Of a DNA stretch of 9,337 nucleotides, positions 1 to 4,927 are shown in pieces. The position numbers and the translations under genes were made by a program. How positions within the stretch are numbered: position 1 is the first letter of the stretch; each line of letters starts with the position of its first letter. Source of the stretch: Geobacter sp. UBA6802 (lineage in GTDB: Bacteria; Desulfobacterota; Desulfuromonadia; Geobacterales; Pseudopelobacteraceae). The DNA is taken from assembly GCA_002452325.1 (NCBI GenBank), contig DKFG01000194.1:3230-12566 (forward strand), given 5' to 3'. The notes beneath the pieces are model-generated. The model was not told the DNA's origin, made no database searches, and worked only from the letters and a program-made list of their open reading frames with translations.

Positions 1-559
1 TCAACAGCAGGATCGGCAGGTAGAGGCCATGGCTGCGGATCTGGTCGCCACTGGCCAGGATCACGGACAAGTCACTGCTGTCGGCAGCCTTGGCCAGCAG
101 GATGATACCGGCCAAAAGAGCCAGTCCACCGGCGCCGGTTACCAACAGAGCCTGCAGGGCAGCCCGGCGGGAGGCTGCCTGCTGGTAATCAAAACCGATC
201 AGCAGAAAAGAACAGACCCCGGTCAGCTCCCAGAAGATAAACAGGGTGATCAGGTCACCGGCCAGCACCGTACCCAGCATGGCAGCCATGAAGGTCAGCA
301 GATAGCCGTAAAAACGGCCCAGGTGGGGATGATCATGCAGATAGGAAGAGGCGTACAACAGCACCAGCGCCCCGATGCCGCTGATCAACAGGGCAAACAG
401 CAGCCCCAGACCGTCAACACGGAACGAGAGCGTAACCCCCAGACTGGGTATCCAGGGGATTGCAACCTGCAGCACCTGTCCGGCGGCAACCGGTCCGATC
501 TGCAGGACAAACCAGGCAAACAGGCCCAGTGGTATGGCAAGAAGCGTGGTTAATAGCAT
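1..559 (-). CDS. mrpA: MrpA/MnhA-type antiporter subunit, N-terminal part (truncated by window edge)
   Basis: The reverse strand is open from an ATG at 559 to the left edge (186 codons, no stop). The translation is strongly hydrophobic and carries MrpA hallmarks: IPWIPSLGV (34-42), LSFRVDGLGLLFALLISGIG (44-63), HLGRFYGYLL (79-88), the FWELTGVCSFLLIGF segment with the TM5 glutamate (E111) and ALQALLVTGAGGLALLAG (134-151). The family is the large proton/cation-conducting subunit of Mrp antiporters, related to NuoL. Whether the C-terminal MbhD/MbhE-like domains exist in this protein cannot be seen; separate copies lie in the divergent operon. Start is uncertain: only a weak AGAGA precedes the ATG, and the frame stays open upstream. 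A TTG at 610 would add 17 residues resembling a family-typical first helix. In Bacillus MrpA the equivalent glutamate is near residue 140, which favours a longer N terminus. Confidence 0.9.
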   Translation of the reverse strand, partial: MLLTTLLAIPLGLFAWFVLQIGPVAAGQVLQVAIPWIPSLGVTLSFRVDGLGLLFALLISGIGALVLLYASSYLHDHPHLGRFYGYLLTFMAAMLGTVLAGDLITLFIFWELTGVCSFLLIGFDYQQAASRRAALQALLVTGAGGLALLAGIILLAKAADSSDLSVILASGDQIRSHGLYLPILLL

Positions 560-581
560 GGCTACTGTTCTCTGACCGGCA

Positions 582-610
582 AGACTAGTCAGACCGCTCA
601 GACAAGTCAA
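582..610 (-). promoter_or_regulatory. Candidate sigma70-type promoter for the divergent mrpA
   Basis: On the minus strand a TTGACT box (610-605) and a TAGTCT box (587-582) are separated by exactly 17 nt, which would start transcription about 15 nt before the ATG at 559. The -35 match is good and the -10 match is poor (3 of 6). A TCTGAC/GTCAGA inverted repeat (571-576 and 588-593) overlaps the -10 and could be an operator. If translation really starts at the TTG at 610, this promoter call is wrong. Confidence 0.35.
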
Positions 611-770
611 TGGAAATGCACTACAATCTACAAAAACCCGCCCCTGTTTTGCAAGCCGGGTCACAACCGGCAATCAGATAAAACTGTGTTCCAGCAAAAC
701 AAAAATAGATCATGCAACAGCTGATCAAGAGCCGCAAGCAGATTTTTACCACCAGGGGGACCGAAACCGC

Positions 771-799
771 TTGACCCGAAATATCGAGACATGCTAAAG
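771..799 (+). promoter_or_regulatory. Candidate promoter for the mrpE-to-D3 operon
   Basis: A TTGACC box (771-776) is followed, with a TG two bases in front, by a weak TAAAGG-like -10 around 794-800. It would give a leader of roughly 65 nt before the GTG at 872. A second candidate is the perfect TATAAT at 855-860, but that has no recognisable -35 at 832-837 and would leave a leader of only about 5 nt without the GGGG ribosome-binding stretch (861-864). Neither can be chosen from sequence alone. Confidence 0.3.
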
Positions 800-871
800 G
801 GGTTTCAACACTCTTCACAACGCTGCGCAGCCAAATCTTCAGTCTACTCCTTTATATAATGGGGTTTTATT

Positions 872-1357
872 GTGCTCACCCGGATTGCCACTTTTTTGGT
901 TATGCTTGCCTTCTGGATTATCATGTCCGGCATGTTTGATGGCTTTCACCTCACCCTGGGGGTCATCTCCTGCCTGCTGGTGGTGCTGATGAGCGACAAG
1001 CTGCTGTTCCATGGGGTTGATGACAAGCTGCTGCTGCGCCGTACCTTCGGCATGGCTGGTTACCTGCCCTGGCTGTTCTGGCAGATCGTCCTGGCCTGTC
1101 TTGATATTGCCCGGATTGTCCTGAGCCCTCGCATGCTTGATCTAATCAATCCACAGATCATCCATTTCACCACCCGTCTTCAAACCACCTTCGCCAGGGT
1201 CACCTTTGCTCAATCCATCACCCTGACACCGGGCACCGTCACCGTCTTCAAACACGGCAATGAGCTGACGGTCTACGCGTTGACCCAGGAAACCGCCGAT
1301 TCCCTTCCAGGAGAGATGGAAGAGCGGATCGTACGGGCACTGGAATCGGAGGCATGA
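872..1357 (+). CDS. mrpE: Na+/H+ antiporter subunit MrpE/MnhE
   Basis: This 161-residue protein matches MrpE (MbhA in hydrogenase-type complexes) in length and layout. Hydrophobic helices lie at about 4-20 and 26-43 with a further hydrophobic stretch at about 60-85, then a soluble C-terminal part with the family signature ITLTPGTVTVFKHGNELTVY (116-135). MrpE is a membrane subunit needed for assembly and activity of the antiporter; it is not itself a transporter channel. The start is a GTG with a GGGG stretch 7 nt upstream; a nearby ATG at 859 is out of frame. It is the first gene of the operon, and its stop overlaps the start of mrpF. Identification is firm at family level. Confidence 0.93.
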   Translation: MLTRIATFLVMLAFWIIMSGMFDGFHLTLGVISCLLVVLMSDKLLFHGVDDKLLLRRTFGMAGYLPWLFWQIVLACLDIARIVLSPRMLDLINPQIIHFTTRLQTTFARVTFAQSITLTPGTVTVFKHGNELTVYALTQETADSLPGEMEERIVRALESEA

Positions 1358-1641
1358 TGCAGACGGTTTTTCTCTATTCAGCTATTGCCTTGCTGCTGCT
1401 GATCGGTTTTTGTCTGATCAGGGTCATCAAAGGCCCATCGGTGCTTGATCGGATACTGGGGGGCAACGTCATCGGCACCCATGCCACGGTACTGCTGCTG
1501 CTGATCGGCCTGCTCTACAACAACCTGTCCATGTTCATCGATATTGCCCTGGCCTACGCCATGCTTAACTTCATTGCCACGCTGGCTGCATCCAAGTATT
1601 TCCTGCGCCGCAAGGCAGTTCATCTGGAACACGAAAAGTAA
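1354..1641 (+). CDS. mrpF: Na+/H+ antiporter subunit MrpF/MnhF
   Basis: This 95-residue, three-helix membrane protein has the MrpF pattern: GPSVLDRILGGNVIGTHATV (27-46) with the family's conserved Asp-Arg after the first helix, then FIDIALAYAMLNFIATLA. MrpF is a small subunit of the Mrp membrane complex (MbhB counterpart). The ATG at 1354 overlaps the mrpE stop in an ATGA arrangement, so translational coupling is likely. A second ATG directly follows at 1357. The GGAGG stretch (1348-1352) is only 1 nt from the first ATG and 4 nt from the second, so the second is at least as plausible; the proteins would differ by one residue. Confidence 0.93.
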   Translation: MMQTVFLYSAIALLLLIGFCLIRVIKGPSVLDRILGGNVIGTHATVLLLLIGLLYNNLSMFIDIALAYAMLNFIATLAASKYFLRRKAVHLEHEK

Positions 1642-1660
1642 CGGGAAAGGACTGATCAAC

Positions 1661-1987
1661 GTGTCTGCCTTGATTACATTACTGCTGCTCGCCGGCATCT
1701 TCTTTTTTGCTGTTGCGGTTATTGGTATCCTGCGGCTGCCTGATTTCTATACCAGACTCCATGCCGCCAGCAAATGCGACACCCTGGGACTGATGCTGAT
1801 TCTGATGGCCATCATCCTGTATACCCTGCAGCAGGATCTGTCTTTTTCAAATCTCCTGGTCAGCCTGAAGCTGCTGGCTATACTGGGCTTTGTGTTTGTG
1901 GCCAGCCCCACCGCAGCAAACGCCATTACTGAAAGCGCCCTGATCAACGGGATTGAACCCTGGAAAAAGGGGGATAAACTTCCATGA
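1661..1987 (+). CDS. mrpG: Na+/H+ antiporter subunit MrpG/MnhG
   Basis: This protein of 108 residues carries the MrpG signature GILRLPDFYTRLHAASKCDT-LG after a first helix, followed by two more hydrophobic helices. MrpG (MbhC counterpart) is a small membrane subunit of the antiporter complex. I chose the GTG at 1661 because GGGAAAGGA (1643-1651) lies at a suitable distance and the family homology begins just after it. The frame is open back to 1544, but that part overlaps mrpF and is not MrpG-like. The gene lies 19 nt after mrpF, and its TGA overlaps the next ATG (ATGA). The last 30 residues or so form a polar tail ending KKGDKLP. Confidence 0.93.
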   Translation: MSALITLLLLAGIFFFAVAVIGILRLPDFYTRLHAASKCDTLGLMLILMAIILYTLQQDLSFSNLLVSLKLLAILGFVFVASPTAANAITESALINGIEPWKKGDKLP

Positions 1988-2229
1988 CCTGGCAGGTTGA
2001 TCTTCTCATTCTGGCACTGGTACTTATCTGTGCCGTTGCCGCCATTAATGCACGTGATCTGCTGGGGGCTTCTGTTATTTTCGGGGTCTACAGCTTCCTG
2101 ATGTGTCTGCTCTGGGCCGAGATGGGGGCCGTGGATGTGGCTTTTACCGAGGCAACCGTTGGCGCCGGTATCAGCACCGTGCTGTTTATCGCCGCAGTAC
2201 TGCGTACCTCACGGAGGTGCAAGGATTGA
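1984..2229 (+). CDS. MbhD-like antiporter subunit (DUF4040; stand-alone piece of the MrpA C-terminal region)
   Basis: This 81-residue membrane protein contains the DUF4040/MbhD signature: NARDLLGASVIFGVYSFL (23-40) and the conserved GAVDVAFTEATVGAGISTVL (48-67). In Bacillus-type Mrp this sequence is part of the long C-terminal extension of MrpA; in archaeal Mbh complexes it is the separate subunit MbhD. The acidic and polar residues of DVAFTEA lie in a helix thought to belong to the ion pathway of such complexes. It overlaps mrpG by 4 nt (ATGA). Its last codons hold the GGAGGT ribosome-binding site of the next gene, which is why the protein ends in Arg-Arg-Cys-Lys-Asp. Confidence 0.88.
   Translation: MTWQVDLLILALVLICAVAAINARDLLGASVIFGVYSFLMCLLWAEMGAVDVAFTEATVGAGISTVLFIAAVLRTSRRCKD
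2213..2228 (+). promoter_or_regulatory. Strong ribosome-binding site that sets a TTG start
   Basis: A perfect GGAGGT (2213-2218) lies 7 nt before a TTG at 2226-2228. The TTG overlaps the stop codon of the upstream gene (TTGA). No ATG or GTG in this frame is suitably placed: the upstream ATG at 2103 is deep in the previous gene. The combination decides the start of the MbhE-like gene. Confidence 0.8.
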
Positions 2230-2498
2230 AAGCGATCGCCTTGTTATGCTCACTCATCACCGGTGCGGTGCTGCTGTACGGTGTGCAGGATTTTGCCCCC
2301 TGGTCTGATCCGGCATCCCCGGCATCAACCCATGTCTCCTCCCATTACATCAGAAACAGTGTGCCCGAGACCCATGTACCCAACATCGTTACCGCAGTAC
2401 TGGGGGACTACCGGGGCTACGACACCATGTTTGAGACCGTGGTTATCTTTTGTGCCGGTATGGCCGTAATCTGCGTCCTGCGGAGGTCCAAATCATGA
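2226..2498 (+). CDS. MbhE-like antiporter subunit (second stand-alone piece of the MrpA C-terminal region)
   Basis: Read from TTG 2226, this is a 90-residue protein: one N-terminal helix (about 3-18), a polar periplasmic-type stretch, the motif SHYIRNSVPETHVPNIVTAV followed by LGDYRGYDTMFETVVIFCAG, and a final helix ending in basic residues. The pattern HYI...E...NIVTAVLxDYRGxDTxxE is typical of MbhE and of the MrpA/MrpB junction in Mrp systems. MbhE is a membrane subunit next to the ion-conducting part of the complex. The gene overlaps both neighbours by 4 nt (TTGA at its start, ATGA at its end), so it is likely translationally coupled. The rare TTG start may tune its amount. Confidence 0.85.
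   Translation: MKAIALLCSLITGAVLLYGVQDFAPWSDPASPASTHVSSHYIRNSVPETHVPNIVTAVLGDYRGYDTMFETVVIFCAGMAVICVLRRSKS
2482..2497 (+). promoter_or_regulatory. Strong ribosome-binding site for mrpB
   Basis: GGAGGT (2482-2487) lies 7 nt before the ATG at 2495 and is embedded in the last codons of the MbhE-like gene. It chooses ATG 2495 over the open frame that extends upstream to 2450. The geometry is the same as at 2213-2228. Confidence 0.8.
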
Positions 2499-2974
2499 AA
2501 CGTATCCAGGAAAAGGCAGCGCAGCGTGCATTCGGCGACAATCAGATCATCCGGGTCTCGGCCCGCATGATGGTGCCGTTTATCCAGCTGTTTGGCCTGT
2601 ATGTCATTGTCCATGGTCATTACAGCCCCGGCGGCGGCTTTCAGGGAGGGGTACTCCTGGGGGCCTCCTACATCCTGCTGGCCCTGGCCTTTGACCTCAA
2701 GACCTCACTCAAGACCTTTTCAGAATCCATGAACAGCATCCTGGGCACTACCGGGGCGCTGATCTTTGTCGGCACCGCTGTGCTGTGTGCCCTGGTGGGC
2801 GGCCTGTTCCTTGATTACAGTGCCCTTGAACCGCTGCTTCCGTTGGGGCCGATCGAATGGCGCTCCTTTGGCATCTTCATTGTTGAGGTAGGGGTGGGTC
2901 TGGCGGTCATGAGCATCATGCTGTCGCTGTACTGGGATTTAAGCTCCGGCGGCGAACTGGACGAGGGGCTGTGA
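2495..2974 (+). CDS. mrpB: Na+/H+ antiporter subunit MrpB/MnhB
   Basis: This protein of 159 residues starts MKRIQEKAAQ and carries the MrpB/MbhF signature GLYVIVHGHYSPGGGFQGGV. Hydrophobic helices follow at about 54-66, 84-104 and 121-147. The HGHxSPGGGFQGG segment is the diagnostic part of the family (MnhB domain). MrpB is a membrane subunit of the antiporter and does not form a channel on its own. The start is fixed by the GGAGGT seven bases upstream. It overlaps the MbhE-like gene by 4 nt, and mrpC begins one base after its stop. The C-terminal tail is acidic (ELDEGL). Confidence 0.93.
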   Translation: MKRIQEKAAQRAFGDNQIIRVSARMMVPFIQLFGLYVIVHGHYSPGGGFQGGVLLGASYILLALAFDLKTSLKTFSESMNSILGTTGALIFVGTAVLCALVGGLFLDYSALEPLLPLGPIEWRSFGIFIVEVGVGLAVMSIMLSLYWDLSSGGELDEGL

Positions 2975-2975
2975 G

Positions 2976-3365
2976 ATGACCGGACTGACTGCTGAAATTG
3001 TGGCCAAATACAACTACTGGCTCTATGTGATCCTGATGATGGTGGGGCTGTACGCCATGATCGGCAAAAAGAACCTGGTCAAGAAACTGCTGGGGATGAA
3101 CATCTTCCAGACCGCCATCATCCTGCTTTATGTCTCCAGCGGGGTGAAGCGTGGCGCCGGTATCCCGATCGTGGACAAGTACAAAGCCCTTGCGCAGGGG
3201 GTTGATCCAACACTGGTGGTCAACCCGTTGCCCCATGTACTGATGCTGACCGCCATCGTGGTTTCGGTCAGCGTCACCGGCGTGGCCCTGGCAGTCTTGC
3301 TACGTATCTACCGTGAATACGGCACCCTTGAAGAAGATGAAATCCTGGAGAAGATCGGCAAATGA
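2976..3365 (+). CDS. mrpC: Na+/H+ antiporter subunit MrpC/MnhC (NuoK-like)
   Basis: This 129-residue, three-helix protein is related to complex I subunit NuoK. Visible landmarks are YVILMMVGLYAMIGKKNLVK (17-36), LLGMNIFQTAIILLYV (39-54) and the C-terminal family motif NPLPHVLMLTAIVVSVSVTG (83-102), where MrpC proteins usually read DPLPQALVLTAIVI. MrpC sits in the membrane arm next to MrpD and contributes to the lateral charged path. GAGGGG (2963-2968) lies 7 nt before the ATG. The stop overlaps the next ATG by 4 nt. The charged tail EEDEILEKIGK is longer than the last helix needs. Confidence 0.92.
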   Translation: MTGLTAEIVAKYNYWLYVILMMVGLYAMIGKKNLVKKLLGMNIFQTAIILLYVSSGVKRGAGIPIVDKYKALAQGVDPTLVVNPLPHVLMLTAIVVSVSVTGVALAVLLRIYREYGTLEEDEILEKIGK

Positions 3366-4870
3366 GCTCCCCCACCAATCTCCATCTCTACATTCTGGCA
3401 GCGCCGCTGGTGGCAGCCTTTGTCCTGAACCTGCTGGGGCGGCTGTCACGCAGATGGGTCATGCCGCTCACCCTGGGGCCGCTGGTTTTCTCAACCGCCG
3501 GTTCGCTGATGCTGCTGGCGCGGGTACTCAAAGAAGGCGGCTTTTCTTACACCGTCGGCAACTGGACCCCACCCTACGGCATTGAACTGCTGGTTGATCC
3601 GCTCAGTGCCATGATGCTGGTGCTGATCTCCGGCATCGCCCTCACTGCCACCTTCTCGGCCCTGCCCTGGGTGGAGCGGGAGCACCCCGGCAGCGAGCAT
3701 CTCTTCTTCACCCTCTATCTGATCCTGATTGCCGGTCTGATGGGACTGGTGCTGACTGCCGACGCCTTTAACCTCTACGTGCTGCTGGAGATCACCTCCA
3801 TCACCACCTACGGTCTGATCGCCATGGGCAAAGGCAGGGCGCCGCTGGCCAGCTTCAACTATATCATCATGGGCTCCATCGGCGCCTGTTTCTATCTGCT
3901 GGGGATCGGTTACCTCTACATCCTGACCGGCAGTCTTAACATGGCCGACATGGCCGCCATCATCAAAACCCTGCCACAGGGCCCGGCCCTGGCCACCGCC
4001 TTTGCCTTTGCCATTGTGGGGCTGTGGGTCAAGATGGCCTTCTTCCCGCTGCACGGCTGGCTGCCCAACGCCTATTCCCTGGCCCCCACCGCTGCCGGGC
4101 TGCTGTTTGCGCCGCTGATGACCAAGGTCACCATCTATCTGATGATCCGGGTCATCCTGAATGTCTTTACCCCGGAGTACGTCTTTTACAGCCACCCGCT
4201 GGTGCAGTCCGGCGTGGTCTGGGCAGCAGCTATTGCCATTGTCTGCGCATCCTCACTGGCCCTGGGCCAGCGGGACCTGCGACGGATGCTGACCTACATC
4301 CTCATCGCCGAGGTGGGCTACATGGTGGGCGGTTTCTGGCTGGCCAACAGTCAGGGGATGACCGGCGCCATACTGCACATCTTCAACGATGCCGTTATGA
4401 CGCTCTGCCTGTTCCTGGCTGCGGCTGCCATTGCCAGCCGTACCGGCAGTCTCTCCTTCGACAACCTGAAAGGGCTCTACCGCACCATGCCGGTCACCAT
4501 GGCCGCCTTTACGGTGGGGGCCTTCTCAATTATCGGCGTCCCCCCCACCTGCGGTTTCTTCAGCAAATGGTACCTGCTGCAGGGGGCGGTGCAGGCCGGA
4601 CAGTGGGGCTTTCTGGCTGCGCTGCTGTTCAGCAGCCTGGTCAATGCGATCATGTTTTTCAGGATCATAGAACTGGCCTATTTCACCGACGATGGGGAGG
4701 CTCATCATGGTGGCCACCACCACGGCGACGATCATCACGCCCCGGTTGCGGAGGCACCGTTGCCGATGCTGGCGCCGCTGGTGGTAACTGCAGCAGCCCT
4801 GCTGGTGATCGGACTTGGAACCGGACCGATTGTTTCAGCGATTCGCCTGACGCTGCCGAAGTTTCTCTGA
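3362..4870 (+). CDS. mrpD: MrpD-type antiporter subunit, first copy (D1)
   Basis: This 502-residue, multi-helix (about 14) protein belongs to the NuoL/M/N-MrpD proton-conducting family. Visible channel residues are E143 in TM5 (LYVLLEITSITTYGLIA), K224 in TM7 (WVKMAFFPLHGWLPNAYSLA) and K255 in TM8 (MTKVTIYLMIR). In TM12, where the family usually reads HxxNHAxxK, this protein has HIFNDAVMT, so the lysine position is T347. Between the last two helices is a histidine- and aspartate-rich loop, AHHGGHHHGDDHH (447-459). The position after mrpC matches that of canonical mrpD/mbhH. GGAGAAG (3347-3353) precedes the ATG by 8 nt, and the ATG overlaps the mrpC stop. Family membership is certain; whether it pumps H+, exchanges Na+, or both cannot be read from the sequence. 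Confidence 0.92.
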   Translation: MSSPTNLHLYILAAPLVAAFVLNLLGRLSRRWVMPLTLGPLVFSTAGSLMLLARVLKEGGFSYTVGNWTPPYGIELLVDPLSAMMLVLISGIALTATFSALPWVEREHPGSEHLFFTLYLILIAGLMGLVLTADAFNLYVLLEITSITTYGLIAMGKGRAPLASFNYIIMGSIGACFYLLGIGYLYILTGSLNMADMAAIIKTLPQGPALATAFAFAIVGLWVKMAFFPLHGWLPNAYSLAPTAAGLLFAPLMTKVTIYLMIRVILNVFTPEYVFYSHPLVQSGVVWAAAIAIVCASSLALGQRDLRRMLTYILIAEVGYMVGGFWLANSQGMTGAILHIFNDAVMTLCLFLAAAAIASRTGSLSFDNLKGLYRTMPVTMAAFTVGAFSIIGVPPTCGFFSKWYLLQGAVQAGQWGFLAALLFSSLVNAIMFFRIIELAYFTDDGEAHHGGHHHGDDHHAPVAEAPLPMLAPLVVTAAALLVIGLGTGPIVSAIRLTLPKFL

Positions 4871-4886
4871 TGCGGCACACTGACTC

Positions 4887-4902
4887 CCGGCCCAGTGGCC
4901 GG
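4887..4902 (+). repeat. GC-only intercistronic hairpin between D1 and D2
   Basis: CCGGCC (4887-4892) and GGCCGG (4897-4902) form a perfect 6-bp stem around a CAGT loop in the 57-nt gap between the two antiporter genes, which is the longest gap in the operon. No T run follows, so it is not an intrinsic terminator. It could affect mRNA processing, stability or access to the D2 start. It also contains the in-frame GTG at 4895, which makes that codon an unlikely start. Confidence 0.5.
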
Positions 4903-4927
4903 ACACTACGGAGCGTATGTTGACGTC

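Larger units (their letters stand above)
560..871. other. Divergent intergenic region between mrpA and the mrpE operon
   Basis: This stretch of about 310 bp separates two divergently read antiporter units. It is visibly more AT-rich than the genes. I see no convincing coding sequence in it and no RNA structure I can name. It holds candidate promoters in both directions, an imperfect 17-bp palindrome GCCGGGT-CAC-AACCGGC (655-671), a perfect 10-bp palindrome GCTGCGCAGC (822-831), and a widely spaced GAAACC/GGTTTC pair (763-768 and 801-806). A shared regulatory region for both units is an inference from the arrangement. Confidence 0.6.

Noticed and set aside
29..553. Plus-strand open frame of 174 codons, Gln/Gly-rich
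   Set aside because: It is antisense to the clearly MrpA-like minus-strand reading, has no family features, and its composition is that expected from the reverse of leucine-rich membrane codons.
640..672. Sigma54-type (-24/-12) promoter toward mrpA
   Set aside because: GG and GC dinucleotides can be found near the GGTTGTGACCCGGC stretch, but the TTGC half is not in register with the GG, so the match is not convincing.
621..818. Minus-strand 65-codon frame with several cysteines in the divergent intergenic region
   Set aside because: It would start at a GTG without a ribosome-binding site and has no recognisable motif; it overlaps likely promoter and operator sequence.
560..871. A sodium-responsive or other riboswitch upstream of mrpE
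   Set aside because: I looked for strong nested stems or a known conserved core before the GTG and found only short isolated palindromes; a covariance-model search would be needed to exclude it fully.
3491..4195. Long minus-strand frame opposite D1, rich in Gln, Gly, Asp and His
   Set aside because: Shadow of D1: low-complexity polar composition, no ribosome-binding site, while D1 matches a known family over its whole length.
4024..4923. Plus-strand 299-codon frame overlapping D1 and the D2 start
   Set aside because: Out-of-frame reading of D1, rich in Arg/Gly/Pro/Ala with no domain; D1 is continuous and in frame through this stretch, so no frameshift is implied.
4895..4927. Upstream GTG as start of D2
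   Set aside because: No ribosome-binding site, lies within the GC hairpin, and adds only a non-hydrophobic stretch; the ATG at 4928 gives TM5 and TM7 residue numbers (E143, K224) equal to those of D1.
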